Shown here one piece after another: positions 28,787 to 38,733 of a DNA stretch of 64,000 nucleotides. Where the stretch lies: the NCBI RefSeq assembly GCF_004770995.1, contig NZ_RQHW01000018.1, forward strand, positions 62,001 to 126,000, given 5' to 3'. Both the position numbers and the translations under genes were made by a program. The notes beneath the pieces were generated by a model, which was not told the DNA's origin, searched no databases, and worked only from the letters and a program-made list of their open reading frames with translations. How positions within the stretch are numbered: the stretch's first letter is position 1; each line of letters begins with the position of its first letter. Source of the DNA: Leptospira idonii. GTDB taxonomy: Bacteria > Spirochaetota > Leptospiria > Leptospirales > Leptospiraceae.

Positions 28787-29821
28787 CTAACCTAATCCGA
28801 TAGTATTTATAATTTCACTTGGAATCGTCTCTAGACTTCTTTGTTTTTCAACTGCACCTAATAAAAAAGCTTCTCTAGGCATCCCGTAAACCACGGAACT
28901 GTCTTCATCCTGCCCGATGGTCCTGGCCCCTTTTCCTCGAAGTTCCAACATTCCCTTGGCTCCGTCCCTTCCCATTCCTGTCAAAATCACAGCCAAACAA
29001 TCGCCGGCTAATTTTGCGGAGGCGATGGAATTGAATAATACGTCGATAGACGGTCTATGGCCGCTCACTTTATCGAATGTTTCAATTTCCAGATACATTT
29101 TCCCTGCCATACGTCTTACTAACATATGTTTATCGCCAGGAGCGAGAAAAACACAGCCGTCTTCCAGAAGATCGCCGTTTTCCGCCTCTTTCACTTTTAA
29201 ACCGCTCCCCTGTGCCAAACGCTGGGCAAAGAGAGTGGTAAAATGTTCCGGCATGTGCTGCACCATTACAATGGGAGGAAGATGATTTGGCAATTGATTT
29301 AATATATAATCGATCGCCTGTGTTCCACCAGTAGAAGCCCCTATTGCAATGAGTTTGATCGATGTTTTCTTTTGAGAAGATGTTTCCAATTTTCTGGAAA
29401 CTTGTTGTCTGACAAACTGCCTGGGCCGAGATGCCACTCCCAACCTTTTGATTTTATAAGTGAGTTCATTTAACATACGAAGGAAATCTTCTTCAGATCC
29501 ATCCGGTTTTTGAACAAAATCCATAGCGCCTTTTTGAAGCGCTTGCAATGTAATTTCAGCTCCAGTCTGCGTGTAAGTACTAAGCATGATGACCGGAGTG
29601 GGATGATTCGGAATCAGCCAATCTAAAAAGTCTAATCCGCTCATTCCAGGCATCTCCACGTCCAGACTGATCAAATCGGGCTTTAAATGAGGAATCAACT
29701 TCTGCGCTTCTATCGCGTTGGCAGCTGTTCCGACCACTTCGATCATCGGATCTTTTTTAAATGCTTCACCTAATACGTTTCTGACGACGGATTGGTCGTC
29801 AACTACCAAAAGACGGATCAT
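28787..29821 (-). CDS. cheB: Chemotaxis response regulator protein-glutamate methylesterase CheB
   Basis: 344 aa. A receiver with Asp54 (ISLDVEMPGMSG) is joined by a linker to the methylesterase domain, whose triad is Ser163 (IGASTGG), His189 (VQHMPEHF) and Asp286 (GMGRDGAKG). It removes methyl groups from receptor glutamates, and receiver phosphorylation by CheA activates it. The ATG overlaps the cheA stop (ATGA pattern), so translation is coupled. No cheR is present in the window, so the methyltransferase must be encoded elsewhere. Confidence 0.96.
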   Translation of the reverse strand: MIRLLVVDDQSVVRNVLGEAFKKDPMIEVVGTAANAIEAQKLIPHLKPDLISLDVEMPGMSGLDFLDWLIPNHPTPVIMLSTYTQTGAEITLQALQKGAMDFVQKPDGSEEDFLRMLNELTYKIKRLGVASRPRQFVRQQVSRKLETSSQKKTSIKLIAIGASTGGTQAIDYILNQLPNHLPPIVMVQHMPEHFTTLFAQRLAQGSGLKVKEAENGDLLEDGCVFLAPGDKHMLVRRMAGKMYLEIETFDKVSGHRPSIDVLFNSIASAKLAGDCLAVILTGMGRDGAKGMLELRGKGARTIGQDEDSSVVYGMPREAFLLGAVEKQRSLETIPSEIINTIGLG

Positions 29822-31656
29822 GACTCTGTGTCATGTAACTTCTGAAAAACTGATTTCACATCTAGAATCAAACTTACATTACCGTTCCCCAAGATAGTAA
29901 AACCGTTCACTCCGCGTGCCTCTTCCATGATTCCTTGCAAAGGCTTGATTACCACGTTCTGATTTCCTACTACTTCATCTACTTGGATTCCCAGAAGTTT
30001 TCTCTCGTATTCAATCACCAACATAAGAGGATCTTTATTGTCATAAATAAGAGGTTCTCTGTGATTTAGAACTTCATTGATATCGAATATAGGAATAAAT
30101 TTCCCTCTGACTTCAATAACTTTCTGTCCCGCTTCCAAGAAGATCGGATTTTTGTCTCTTAGACTTACGAATTCCCTCAATTCAATCGTTTGAACGGTAA
30201 AAAATTTCTCACCGATCCGTACTACGGTTCCCTCCATAATTCCCAGTGACAAAGGAATTCTAAGAATGAATGTGGTTCCTTTTTTGGGTTTGGAATGGAT
30301 GTCTATCTTACCGCCTAACTTTTCAATGTTCTTTTTTACGATATCCATCCCCACGCCTCTGCCGGAAATGTCCGTGATCTCTTTTGCAGTGGATAAACCT
30401 GGAACAAAAATTAAATTATAAACTTCCGCATCGGAAAGCAGACTAGGATCCGTCGTAAGCACGCCTTTTTCTATGGACTTCTGGATGATTTTTTCTCGAT
30501 CCAAACCTTTTCCATCGTCCTTGATCATAATCCAAACTTCGTTTACCGATTGTCTGGCACTTAGAAAAATGCTTCCGATTTCGGGTTTGCCCAATTCTTC
30601 TCTTTCGGAAGCGGACTCAATTCCATGATCGATGGAATTACGCAAGATATGAATGATAGGATCCGCAATCAAATCTACAATCGATTTATCGATCTCGGTT
30701 TCTTCTCCTTCGATTTGGAGAACCACCTTCTTCATGGATTTTTTCTGAAGATCCCTTACAAGTCGGGACATCTTCTGAAACACTCCAGAGATGGGAATCA
30801 TCCTCGTGGAAAGTGCAACTTCCTGTAGATCCAATACGATTTTTCTCAGACGTGTGAGAGAAAGATTAAAATCGTCGTTTTTAACTCGTTTGACCAAATT
30901 GTGCTGAGTCACATTCGACTCCGCAATTACCAGTTCACCTACCAAATCCATTAGAGCATCTAACTTATCATTGGCGACTTTGATCTCTTTTTTCTGAACC
31001 GCAGAACTTTGTTTTGCAGTTGTATTGTTGGCAACGACCGCTTTCACTTCGGTCGGAACAGGTTCCTGTAAGGGAGATACTATTTTTATCTCTGGTTCTT
31101 TGCCGAAAATTTCGTATGGTTTGGAGCCAGGGGAATCGGAAGAAGGTTCGTCTTCGAAAACTTCAAACTTTGGTTTTTTGATTTCCTCTCCGAAAATCTC
31201 GAAAGGTTTGTTTTTCCGGGAAAAGCCTGAGTCGGCAGCAACTTCCGGCTTTAGGTTTCTTATCTCCCTTTTTAAAACCTCTACGATTGCCTGTGATTCA
31301 TCGTCGAATTCAGGGTTCTGCCTTGTTTCATCCACTCTTTGAAACAACTTTCTAAGTTGGTCGCAAGTGTTGATAAGAACTTGGCAAGTATCCGTATTGG
31401 GAAGAAGGGATTCCTTTCTGAGTATGTCCAAAAGAGTCTCAGCTTCATGAGTCAGCTTAACGATGCTTTCCAGCTTCAATAAACCGGAAGAGCCCTTTAA
31501 GGTATGAACGGAACGAAATAAATTATTAATTAGGTCCTCATTATAAGAACCTTCTTCGTCCCCCAACTCTTCGATTTCCAGGATGGATGTTTCACAATCC
31601 TGGATGAGATCGAATGCCTCAGGAATAAAATCGAGTAAGAGCTGTTCTCTACTCAT
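29818..31656 (-). CDS. cheA: Chemotaxis sensor kinase CheA
   Basis: 612 aa. P1 (HPt) has phospho-acceptor His51 in SVHTLKGSSG. The P2 docking domain of typical CheA is missing: instead residues 145-215 form a charged linker with three copies of a short motif (KPFEIFGEE, KPKFEVFEDE, KPYEIFGKE). P3 dimerisation follows from about 225, P4 kinase with HILRNSIDHGIE, DDGKGLD and GRGVGMDIV, and a P5 CheW-like domain to the end. It autophosphorylates in receptor arrays and passes phosphate to CheY and CheB. It starts 7 bp after the mcp stop and its stop overlaps cheB. Confidence 0.96.
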   Translation of the reverse strand: MSREQLLLDFIPEAFDLIQDCETSILEIEELGDEEGSYNEDLINNLFRSVHTLKGSSGLLKLESIVKLTHEAETLLDILRKESLLPNTDTCQVLINTCDQLRKLFQRVDETRQNPEFDDESQAIVEVLKREIRNLKPEVAADSGFSRKNKPFEIFGEEIKKPKFEVFEDEPSSDSPGSKPYEIFGKEPEIKIVSPLQEPVPTEVKAVVANNTTAKQSSAVQKKEIKVANDKLDALMDLVGELVIAESNVTQHNLVKRVKNDDFNLSLTRLRKIVLDLQEVALSTRMIPISGVFQKMSRLVRDLQKKSMKKVVLQIEGEETEIDKSIVDLIADPIIHILRNSIDHGIESASEREELGKPEIGSIFLSARQSVNEVWIMIKDDGKGLDREKIIQKSIEKGVLTTDPSLLSDAEVYNLIFVPGLSTAKEITDISGRGVGMDIVKKNIEKLGGKIDIHSKPKKGTTFILRIPLSLGIMEGTVVRIGEKFFTVQTIELREFVSLRDKNPIFLEAGQKVIEVRGKFIPIFDINEVLNHREPLIYDNKDPLMLVIEYERKLLGIQVDEVVGNQNVVIKPLQGIMEEARGVNGFTILGNGNVSLILDVKSVFQKLHDTES

Positions 31657-31663
31657 TTATTTC

Positions 31664-33232
31664 TCAAAACTTCTCGGTAACACCGCTTGTTTCATGTACG
31701 GATTCCGAAATTCCATTGGTTTTCAATTTAGTAGGGCCTTTGTTGTTTTGACCCAATAAAAAACCTTGTTTTTGGTTTTTTCCGAATTCGGCTGCGATGT
31801 TCTTCAATTCGTTTTGATTGTTCGGCAAAGTATGTCTTGTTCTCGCATGCATTATTTTTGCCTGATCGATACGAACCAGAGTTCCCATAATCTCCATTAG
31901 GTGATTTGCCTGTTCTTTCAATTCGTTGGATGTTGCTGCAAGTTCTTCGGATGCGGAAGCGGACAACTGAGTCGTTTGATCCATTTGGCTCATCGCAAGG
32001 GAAATTTGATTGATTCCTGCAGACTGTTCTTTCGAAGCATCTGCGATGCTGGAAACCAATTCAGCTGTTTTATTGATGCTTGGAACGATCTCTTCGATCA
32101 CTTTCCCTGCTTGTTCCGCCAAGGAAACGCTGTTTGTGGATAGCTGATTGATTTCTTGTGCGGCGACTTGGCTTCTTTCCGCCAATTTTCTAACTTCGTC
32201 TGCAACGACAGCAAAACCTTTTCCGTGTTTTCCCGCTCTTGCAGCTTCGATTGCCGCATTTAACGCAAGTAAGTTGGTTTGATAAGCGATTTCTTCGATG
32301 ATTTTAATTCGGGAAGAAATATTTTTCATCGCCTCCAAAGTCTTCATTACTGAATCTTGTCCTCTGGAAGTTTCTCTTGCGGAAGAGGATGCGATTTCAT
32401 TCGTCTCCAATGCGGCTTGAGAGTTTTGAGTTACGGAAGATGACATCTCCTCGATGGAAGCGGTTGTTTCTTCGATGGAGGCAGCTTGCTCACTCGCACC
32501 CTGGCTGAGAGAATAGGAAGTGGAAGAGACCTGCTCTGCGGCACTGGAAACTGTAGCTGCGATTTCAACGGCAGAATTCAATGCTTTTGTAATCGTAAAG
32601 ATGATCCAAAGAGCGATCAAAACTCCTAAAATGATGGAAATGATGATAAGAGAAGAAAGTAAAATCCAGGATTGTTGGTAGTATTCGTTTGTCTTTTGGT
32701 TCGCAACTTCCATCTCTTTGGTAGCAGCGTCCACAATGTCGTTACAGATTTTTTCGATTTTATCCGCAAGAGGACGAGTGACTTTATTCCCAAGTTCCTT
32801 CGATTCTAAGTTTTTATTCAAAAGAGAAAGTTCAATCCCTTGGTTTGCAGCAACATTATAATTATCGAAAGCGACTCTGAATTCTTCCAAACGAGCCTGA
32901 TCTTCTTCTCCTGCGACTGACTTCAATTTGGTAAAGATTTCATTATGTTCCGCCATTTTGTCGGTTCGCATATTCACCAACTTCTTCATCTTCTCCAATT
33001 CAAGTTCGATCACGAGGTTTCTTTCGTTTCGATTCAGCCAAATGACGGAACTTCTTAAGTTCAAAGAATGTTCCACCTTCTTTCCGTAAATCTCTACGAT
33101 CTCGGTCAGTTTGTTGTTGAAAACGCTCAGTAAATACAAACTGGCGGAAATTCCGATTCCTAAAAGCAGGATCATGGTTGAAAAACCTATGATCAATTTT
33201 GCTTTTACCGTAAGATTGTTTGTTTCTTTCAT
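31664..33232 (-). CDS. Methyl-accepting chemotaxis protein
   Basis: 522 aa. Membrane helix 1 (about 13-36), a periplasmic domain of roughly 155 residues that looks like a four-helix bundle, membrane helix 2 (about 193-217), and a long signalling coiled coil. The hairpin tip around [21 protein letters not shown] is canonical for binding CheA and CheW. Possible methylation sites are in [12 protein letters not shown] and [12 protein letters not shown] standard HAMP domain is not evident; the link from TM2 to the coiled coil is short. The gene sits between cheW and cheA (gaps 10 and 7 bp), so it is the dedicated receptor of this operon. The ligand is unknown. Confidence 0.93.
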   Translation of the reverse strand: MKETNNLTVKAKLIIGFSTMILLLGIGISASLYLLSVFNNKLTEIVEIYGKKVEHSLNLRSSVIWLNRNERNLVIELELEKMKKLVNMRTDKMAEHNEIFTKLKSVAGEEDQARLEEFRVAFDNYNVAANQGIELSLLNKNLESKELGNKVTRPLADKIEKICNDIVDAATKEMEVANQKTNEYYQQSWILLSSLIIISIILGVLIALWIIFTITKALNSAVEIAATVSSAAEQVSSTSYSLSQGASEQAASIEETTASIEEMSSSVTQNSQAALETNEIASSSARETSRGQDSVMKTLEAMKNISSRIKIIEEIAYQTNLLALNAAIEAARAGKHGKGFAVVADEVRKLAERSQVAAQEINQLSTNSVSLAEQAGKVIEEIVPSINKTAELVSSIADASKEQSAGINQISLAMSQMDQTTQLSASASEELAATSNELKEQANHLMEIMGTLVRIDQAKIMHARTRHTLPNNQNELKNIAAEFGKNQKQGFLLGQNNKGPTKLKTNGISESVHETSGVTEKF

Positions 33233-33242
33233 AAATTTATTC

Positions 33243-33770
33243 CTAACCTTGATTCACTGCGGTTTCAATCGCCAACACATCTTCTTCTTTCAATAGTTTA
33301 TCTATATTAAGAAGAACCTTAACTTCATCCTTAATCTTTGCGATGGACTTCACAAAACGATTCCCTTCCTGTTCTCCGAATCGTGGAGCATCTTCCATAT
33401 GACTATCTTGGATTTTAATCACTTCCTTGACGGTATCGACGATCAGACCCACCAACTGTTGATTCACATTCAAAATAATAACGCACGTTTTATCGTCGTA
33501 TCCGACAAAAGGCATTTTGAAACGTTCTCTTACATCGATGAGAGCGATCACTTTGCCTCTCAGATTAATCACACCTTTCACAAAACTCGGCATATCCGGA
33601 ATTTCAGTGATTGTCTGCATTCCTACGATTTCCGTAATATTTTTTATTTCGATACCATAACTACGATCAGCTAACGAAAAAATCAGAAAACGGCCATCCA
33701 GTGTATCGTCTTCTTCAAAGTCATCTTGATCATCTGTTAGCTGGTCAAATTCCTGGTCAGCGGTGCTCAT
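33243..33770 (-). CDS. cheW: Chemotaxis coupling protein CheW
   Basis: 175 aa with an acidic N-terminal extension ([14 protein letters not shown]) before a CheW SH3-like fold: [44 protein letters not shown] and [10 protein letters not shown]. It links the receptor tip to CheA. It is the first canonical che gene of the operon, ten bases before mcp, and follows the PAS/ATPase-like gene after about 100 bp, where an operon promoter could lie. It is longer than usual at both ends. Confidence 0.95.
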   Translation of the reverse strand: MSTADQEFDQLTDDQDDFEEDDTLDGRFLIFSLADRSYGIEIKNITEIVGMQTITEIPDMPSFVKGVINLRGKVIALIDVRERFKMPFVGYDDKTCVIILNVNQQLVGLIVDTVKEVIKIQDSHMEDAPRFGEQEGNRFVKSIAKIKDEVKVLLNIDKLLKEEDVLAIETAVNQG

Positions 33771-33873
33771 ATAGATCCTACTTGTGACATAATTTTATAA
33801 TAGAGAAATTGTCCATTGGTATAGGGTGATTATCGGATATTCATACTTAAAACTTTTTTGTGAAACCAATTTA

Positions 33874-35142
33874 TCATGGATTTACCAAAGAAAATTCAAG
33901 ACTTACCGAAACTTCCATACTTTCATTTGCGTATAAATTCGAATGAATTACGTTCATATAGATTTTAGCTTCCATATCTTCCATAAGTTTCTTCACCACA
34001 GAAAGTCCCAGACCCAGACCGAATTCTTCCTTAGGATATCTTTCGTCTACGAACTTACTAACTCGGTAAAACGGCTGAAAAAGAACGATTTCTTCCGACT
34101 TTTTAAAATCAAATTGTTTAATATTAGGATCTATGGGAGGATTCAAAACTTTAATACTGAATTTATCCCCAGAACGGATGAGAAGCACTATGATGGAAGA
34201 ATTTTCCGGGGAATATTTCATTGCATTGATCAAAATTTCCCGAAAACTCACCTGCAAAGATTTAGGATGCACTCGAATGAAGGATTGCGCTCCGTTTTTA
34301 ATCTTAGAGATCATTACCGTCTGGCTTTTGATGGATAACATATCCGCCAGATACTTCTCTTCTTCTTCCAAAATATTCATCACTCTCTGTAAAGAGATCG
34401 TTTCTGCCGATCTGTTCGCTTCCTCGAAAACGATCTGAGCTTCCGCAAGGGTTTTGACCAGTTTTTTGGTGCTTTTGAAATTTTCTTCCACAAGCTCCAA
34501 ATGCCCTGTAGGGATGGTCGAAACCTCTCCTTCTTTTTTGGCTTTGCGAAGCATTGCGCCAACTGCTGTCACAAGAGCCCCCAAACCGGAGCCTTGCATC
34601 AAAGAAGTATTCAAATTAGGAAGTGCCTGTTCCATCCACTTGCGATGGTTTCCCTTTCCTTCTATTTCCTGGCGCCAGTTGAAAATTTGAACCACTTCCC
34701 TATGCAGGTTTTCTTCATATTCGATCACTTTCCCTTGTTTTTCCAAAAGATCGTATAACTTTAACGCTAGTTTTCTGAACCGTGTGATATTTGAGCTGAA
34801 AAATAGTAAAACGTGAATGCTAAGTTGAGGAATTTTCACTTTTGTGATTTTGATTTCGTATGTTTCTTCCTCCTGGGTGAAGTCCGCTTCAAAGTTATTT
34901 CCTTCCCAAGCGGAACGAAGATGAATTCCCCACTTCTCTTCATGGTCAGGTGAAATCTCTTCTAAAGTTTTCCCTAAATAGTTTTCAGGATCTCTCCTAA
35001 GATTGTCGAAAACTTGGCCGCAAACTAATTTGATTCTAAAATCTTCTCCAAATACTGCAAAATTAGCATTAGGGATTGCGGAAAGAACCGGCTCCAATAA
35101 ATCGTAATAGTCGATGAGGCTAGTTTCATTTGCGCTGTTCAT
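33874..35142 (-). CDS. PAS domain fused to a degenerate histidine-kinase-like ATPase
   Basis: 422 aa. Residues about 15-125 form a PAS-like domain (NANFAVFGEDFRIKLVCG, YLGKTLEEI). A helical segment with MQGSGLGALV (182-191) and a HATPase-like domain follow, with FREILINAMKYS (N box), FQPFYRVSKF and EFGLGLGLSVV (G2). As in the gene at 27146-28393, there is no His box, and the DxGxG motif is replaced, here by LNPP. Shared stretches (QGxGxGALV, LSxKxQT, GLGL) show the two are paralogues, one with PAS input and one with receiver input. It lies just upstream of cheW on the same strand. Function unknown. Confidence 0.83.
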   Translation of the reverse strand: MNSANETSLIDYYDLLEPVLSAIPNANFAVFGEDFRIKLVCGQVFDNLRRDPENYLGKTLEEISPDHEEKWGIHLRSAWEGNNFEADFTQEEETYEIKITKVKIPQLSIHVLLFFSSNITRFRKLALKLYDLLEKQGKVIEYEENLHREVVQIFNWRQEIEGKGNHRKWMEQALPNLNTSLMQGSGLGALVTAVGAMLRKAKKEGEVSTIPTGHLELVEENFKSTKKLVKTLAEAQIVFEEANRSAETISLQRVMNILEEEEKYLADMLSIKSQTVMISKIKNGAQSFIRVHPKSLQVSFREILINAMKYSPENSSIIVLLIRSGDKFSIKVLNPPIDPNIKQFDFKKSEEIVLFQPFYRVSKFVDERYPKEEFGLGLGLSVVKKLMEDMEAKIYMNVIHSNLYANESMEVSVSLEFSLVNP

Positions 35143-35212
35143 ATTATTCCTAGGGAATCTGTAATAATATGTTATGACGAAACTTCAATCTAAAAAATTA
35201 ATTTAAATGTTA

Positions 35213-36073
35213 TCAAAATATTGCAAAACCGGGAAAATCCATCGTACCTAGTATTTCTTCCTGATTTTTATACGCAGTACCTCTTCCTTCCGCCAAAGCG
35301 AATTTACCTTTTGAGAAATCTTTAGGAGAAAGGTAAGGAGTCTGAGTCTCAAGTCTGATCAGTTTTTTGCCTTTTTCCTTTGCAAGAAGGGTTTTTAAGT
35401 CTTCCGTTTCCGTTTCAATGATCTGAACGGAAGCGTCAAATGCACGTTTTATAATATTATTACTTAATGGCCGGTTATTATTGATTTGATGGATCACAAT
35501 TCTATCGATACTGGAATCAAGAATCAGTTCTTTGATCGGTTCTCCGTCTCCGATTCCTCCGTCCAAAAATTCATCTTCCTTAACTTTCTGAACTTCGTAT
35601 AAAAAAGGAAAAGCGATGGATGCCATTACTGCGTCCAAAACATTCCCTTCAGTGATCAATTCTCGCCTATTTTTTGTTAGATTGGAGACGGCAATACCTA
35701 ATTGAAGAGGTAAATCGGAAAACTTTTTATTACCTAAATAAGGATAAAGTAAATTTCGAGTGGCTTTTCCTGTAAGAACTCCGCTGTATCCGTTGATTCC
35801 TTTTTTGATCAATCTGCCTAATTGAGTGAACGAATTTCCTTCCCAAAAATCATTCTTCTTTAATCCCAAAAGAAGACTTTCGAAATCGGCCATATCCGCA
35901 CCGGAAGCATAAATAGCACCGATCATGGCACCGGAACTGGAACCCGTTACGATGGCAGGTTTGAAACCGATTTCCTGAAGACCACGCACAAAACCTGCAT
36001 GGGCAAAAAAGCCGAAAAAGGCAGACTTAAGACAAAGTGCTGAATACTTTTTAGGAAAAAACAGTTCTATCAT
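35213..36073 (-). CDS. Patatin-like phospholipase
   Basis: 286 aa. The catalytic dyad is Ser46 in GSSSG and Asp171 in LDGGIGDG; the oxyanion-hole loop is GFFAHAGFV near residue 21, which departs from the usual GGGxxG. Patatins hydrolyse acyl chains from phospholipids. There is no signal peptide, so it acts in the cytoplasm or at the inner membrane face. It follows the P-type ATPase gene by 16 bp on the same strand and is probably cotranscribed with it. Substrate not known. Confidence 0.9.
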   Translation of the reverse strand: MIELFFPKKYSALCLKSAFFGFFAHAGFVRGLQEIGFKPAIVTGSSSGAMIGAIYASGADMADFESLLLGLKKNDFWEGNSFTQLGRLIKKGINGYSGVLTGKATRNLLYPYLGNKKFSDLPLQLGIAVSNLTKNRRELITEGNVLDAVMASIAFPFLYEVQKVKEDEFLDGGIGDGEPIKELILDSSIDRIVIHQINNNRPLSNNIIKRAFDASVQIIETETEDLKTLLAKEKGKKLIRLETQTPYLSPKDFSKGKFALAEGRGTAYKNQEEILGTMDFPGFAIF

Positions 36074-36089
36074 ATCTGGGAGATGATTC

Positions 36090-38633
36090 TTATAAACTCG
36101 CCTTATTTTGCATAGACGAATCCTTTTTTCTCCAGATTAATTTTCCGAATTCAAACCAGATGACACTGAAAAACGCTACGAAAAAGGAAATCATAACTTC
36201 TTCTGCGGATAAAGGGACAAAATGAAACAAGGTCTGTAAATAAGGTAGATAAATCGATGCGAATAAAAAACAGGAACTTCCCACAAGTACGTAGGGAAGC
36301 GCCTGATTGGGAGCACGGAAGGATTGCCAAATGGTTTCAGACCAATTGCGATTCGTTAGAATCAGCAAAAGATTGGAAAAAATCAAACTCACAAATGCGG
36401 AAGTGCTTGCCGTTTTGTAGCGGTTCGGATCGAAATCCGTTCTGTACATCATGATCCAATAGACCAAAACTACTGCCGTTAGAGATAACACTCCTTGAAA
36501 AAAAGAGATCAGAAACAATCTTTTGTTCAGAAGAGGAACATTCGTTTGGCGGGGAGGAAGATCCATAATCCCTTTTTCCGCTGCCTCTTTTTCAAAGACC
36601 AAGGTACAAGTCGGGTCGATCACCAGTTCCAAGAATACAATATGAACGGCAGAAAGAATGGCAATGGGCCAATCGAAAACGATCGGCAAAAAGGCGGCAC
36701 CTACGATAGGAATATGTACTCCTATGATGTAGGCTAAAGCTTTTTTCAAGTTATCGTAGATATGTCTTCCTTGTTCGACCGCTTTCAAAACGGAAGAGAA
36801 AGAATCATCTAACAATACTAAATCGGAAGCCTCTCTGGCAACGTCCGTTCCTCTGGCGCCCATAGCGACTCCGATATGAGCCGTCTTTAAAGCAGGGGCA
36901 TCATTCACACCGTCCCCTGTCATCGCAACGATCTCTCCTTTTTTCTTCAACACACGAACAATATTCCATTTGTCGTTCGGACTGACTCTGGAAAAGATAT
37001 TTGTTTCCATCACTGCCGCTTCGAATTCTTCTTCGGACAATTGGCTTAAACGATTTCCTGTCAGCACCTGATCGTAAGATTTTAAACCGATTTGTTTGGC
37101 GATGCTTACCGCTGTCTCGGGGTAATCTCCTGTGATCATGATGATCCTCATCCCGGAACGATAGGCAAGTTTCACTGCATCCGGTACAGACTCACGGATC
37201 GGATCCTCAAAACCGACAAGACCCAAAAAATCCAAATCGAAATTTTGTTTTTCGGAAGGGATGTCTTCCTTGCGATAATGACCGGATGCGACTGCAAGTA
37301 TCCTCAAACCTTGTTTGGCAAGCGAGGAAGTTTGTTCTAAAATTCGAGTCTTACTATTCTCATCTAACTTTGAAATTGCGAGAATCGCCTCCGGTGCTCC
37401 TTTAGCAAAACTGTTATTTGTTTCATTCGTATCCCATATATGAATCATCGCTAAAAAATCGGGACTGAGAGGAAATTCCTTTTCCAATCTAATGGATCTG
37501 TCAAAAATCGAATCCGTTTTCGAAAGGAGAGTTTCTCCTAAAGAAAAAAACGCTTTTTCCATAGGATCGAAAGAATTCGGTTTACTGGCAAAAATTCCCG
37601 CTTCCAAAAGAGAAATAAGTTCTTTATCCTCTTTCGTTTTTTTACCGGAAACTGTATGGAGCCTCCCATCCGGAAAAAGGAAGGAATGGATTTTCATTTT
37701 GTTTTGTGTGATTGTTCCTGTTTTGTCCGTACACAAAACGGTGGCAGCACCTAATGTTTCGATGATGGAAGGTCTTCTGGCCAACACCTTCGCTCTGCTG
37801 AGTCGATAAGCGCCAAAAGCGAAAAAAATCGTTAATACAAGAGGAAGTTCTTCTGGCAAAAGTGCGATCGCTAAAGTGAGTCCGGAAAGAAGTCCTTGCA
37901 ACCATTCTCCTTTCACCAAACCGAAATAAGCCGCTAAAGAAACACAAAGTATGCTCGCAAATACAAAGATTCTTTTTACAAGAATCTGCACTTCTTTTTC
38001 CAAAAGGGTATTTTCCGATTTTTCTTCGGAAATCGTTTTTCCTATTTTTCCTATCTGTGTTCTTTGACCGGTCAAACGTACGGAGCACACCCCTCCTCCG
38101 GAAGAAACCAGTGACCCGCAATAAATTTCATCCTCTTTCTTTTTGGAAACGGGAACGGATTCACCAGTTAACAAAGATTCGTCCGTAGAAATGTGTTCCG
38201 AAGAAAGAAGAATACAGTCCGCAGGGATTCGATCCCCTTCTCCGATAAAGATAATATCGTCAGGAACGATGTCTCTTCCGTCTACCCGAACGATCCGTCC
38301 GTCCCGCAATACGTTGGTTCGTGGGCTGGCTAAACTTTTTAAAGCATGAATTGCAGTTTCCGTTCTTCCTTCTTGGTAGACAGTAATGATCATGATCAAA
38401 AGAACAGAACAAGAAAGTAAAATCGCCTCTCCGGCATCACCGACGAGCAGATAAACGAATACGATCGACAGAAGAAGACTGATCATCGGTTCCGTAATCA
38501 CTTCCATGATTTTGGAGAACAGACTGCCGGATTTAGGAGAAGATAACTCATTGTATCCGAAAAGTTTTCTTCGGGAGATCACTTCCTTTTCGGAAAGTCC
38601 CTTGCCATATTGAGATTCAATTTCGTTTAACAT
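36090..38633 (-). CDS. P-type cation-translocating ATPase (P2-like, Ca2+-ATPase related)
   Basis: 847 aa. N-terminal cation-ATPase domain, actuator loop TGES (156-159), M4 motif PEELP (260-264), phosphorylation site Asp303 in CTDKTGTIT, hinge motif GDGVNDAPALK, and C-terminal membrane helices. M6 reads ELVIDPTCTLVFE, which differs from the NxxxD pattern of SERCA pumps, so the ion could be Ca2+, Mn2+, or something else. It exports or imports cations across the inner membrane using ATP. The downstream patatin gene is 16 bp away. It is divergent from the C69 peptidase. Confidence 0.9.
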   Translation of the reverse strand: MLNEIESQYGKGLSEKEVISRRKLFGYNELSSPKSGSLFSKIMEVITEPMISLLLSIVFVYLLVGDAGEAILLSCSVLLIMIITVYQEGRTETAIHALKSLASPRTNVLRDGRIVRVDGRDIVPDDIIFIGEGDRIPADCILLSSEHISTDESLLTGESVPVSKKKEDEIYCGSLVSSGGGVCSVRLTGQRTQIGKIGKTISEEKSENTLLEKEVQILVKRIFVFASILCVSLAAYFGLVKGEWLQGLLSGLTLAIALLPEELPLVLTIFFAFGAYRLSRAKVLARRPSIIETLGAATVLCTDKTGTITQNKMKIHSFLFPDGRLHTVSGKKTKEDKELISLLEAGIFASKPNSFDPMEKAFFSLGETLLSKTDSIFDRSIRLEKEFPLSPDFLAMIHIWDTNETNNSFAKGAPEAILAISKLDENSKTRILEQTSSLAKQGLRILAVASGHYRKEDIPSEKQNFDLDFLGLVGFEDPIRESVPDAVKLAYRSGMRIIMITGDYPETAVSIAKQIGLKSYDQVLTGNRLSQLSEEEFEAAVMETNIFSRVSPNDKWNIVRVLKKKGEIVAMTGDGVNDAPALKTAHIGVAMGARGTDVAREASDLVLLDDSFSSVLKAVEQGRHIYDNLKKALAYIIGVHIPIVGAAFLPIVFDWPIAILSAVHIVFLELVIDPTCTLVFEKEAAEKGIMDLPPRQTNVPLLNKRLFLISFFQGVLSLTAVVLVYWIMMYRTDFDPNRYKTASTSAFVSLIFSNLLLILTNRNWSETIWQSFRAPNQALPYVLVGSSCFLFASIYLPYLQTLFHFVPLSAEEVMISFFVAFFSVIWFEFGKLIWRKKDSSMQNKASL

Positions 38634-38733
38634 AGTATGATCGTATTTCCCCTAAACCATTCTAAAGAGGCTAAGCAAGATAAGTTCATCGAAATCCTCT
38701 TGTGTTTTTTAGAAAGAAAAATAAGATTCGTTT

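Noticed and set aside
26604..35142. Interpretation of the che region as a horizontally acquired island
   Set aside because: Base composition and codon use look like the surroundings, and no integrase, tRNA or flanking repeat is present.
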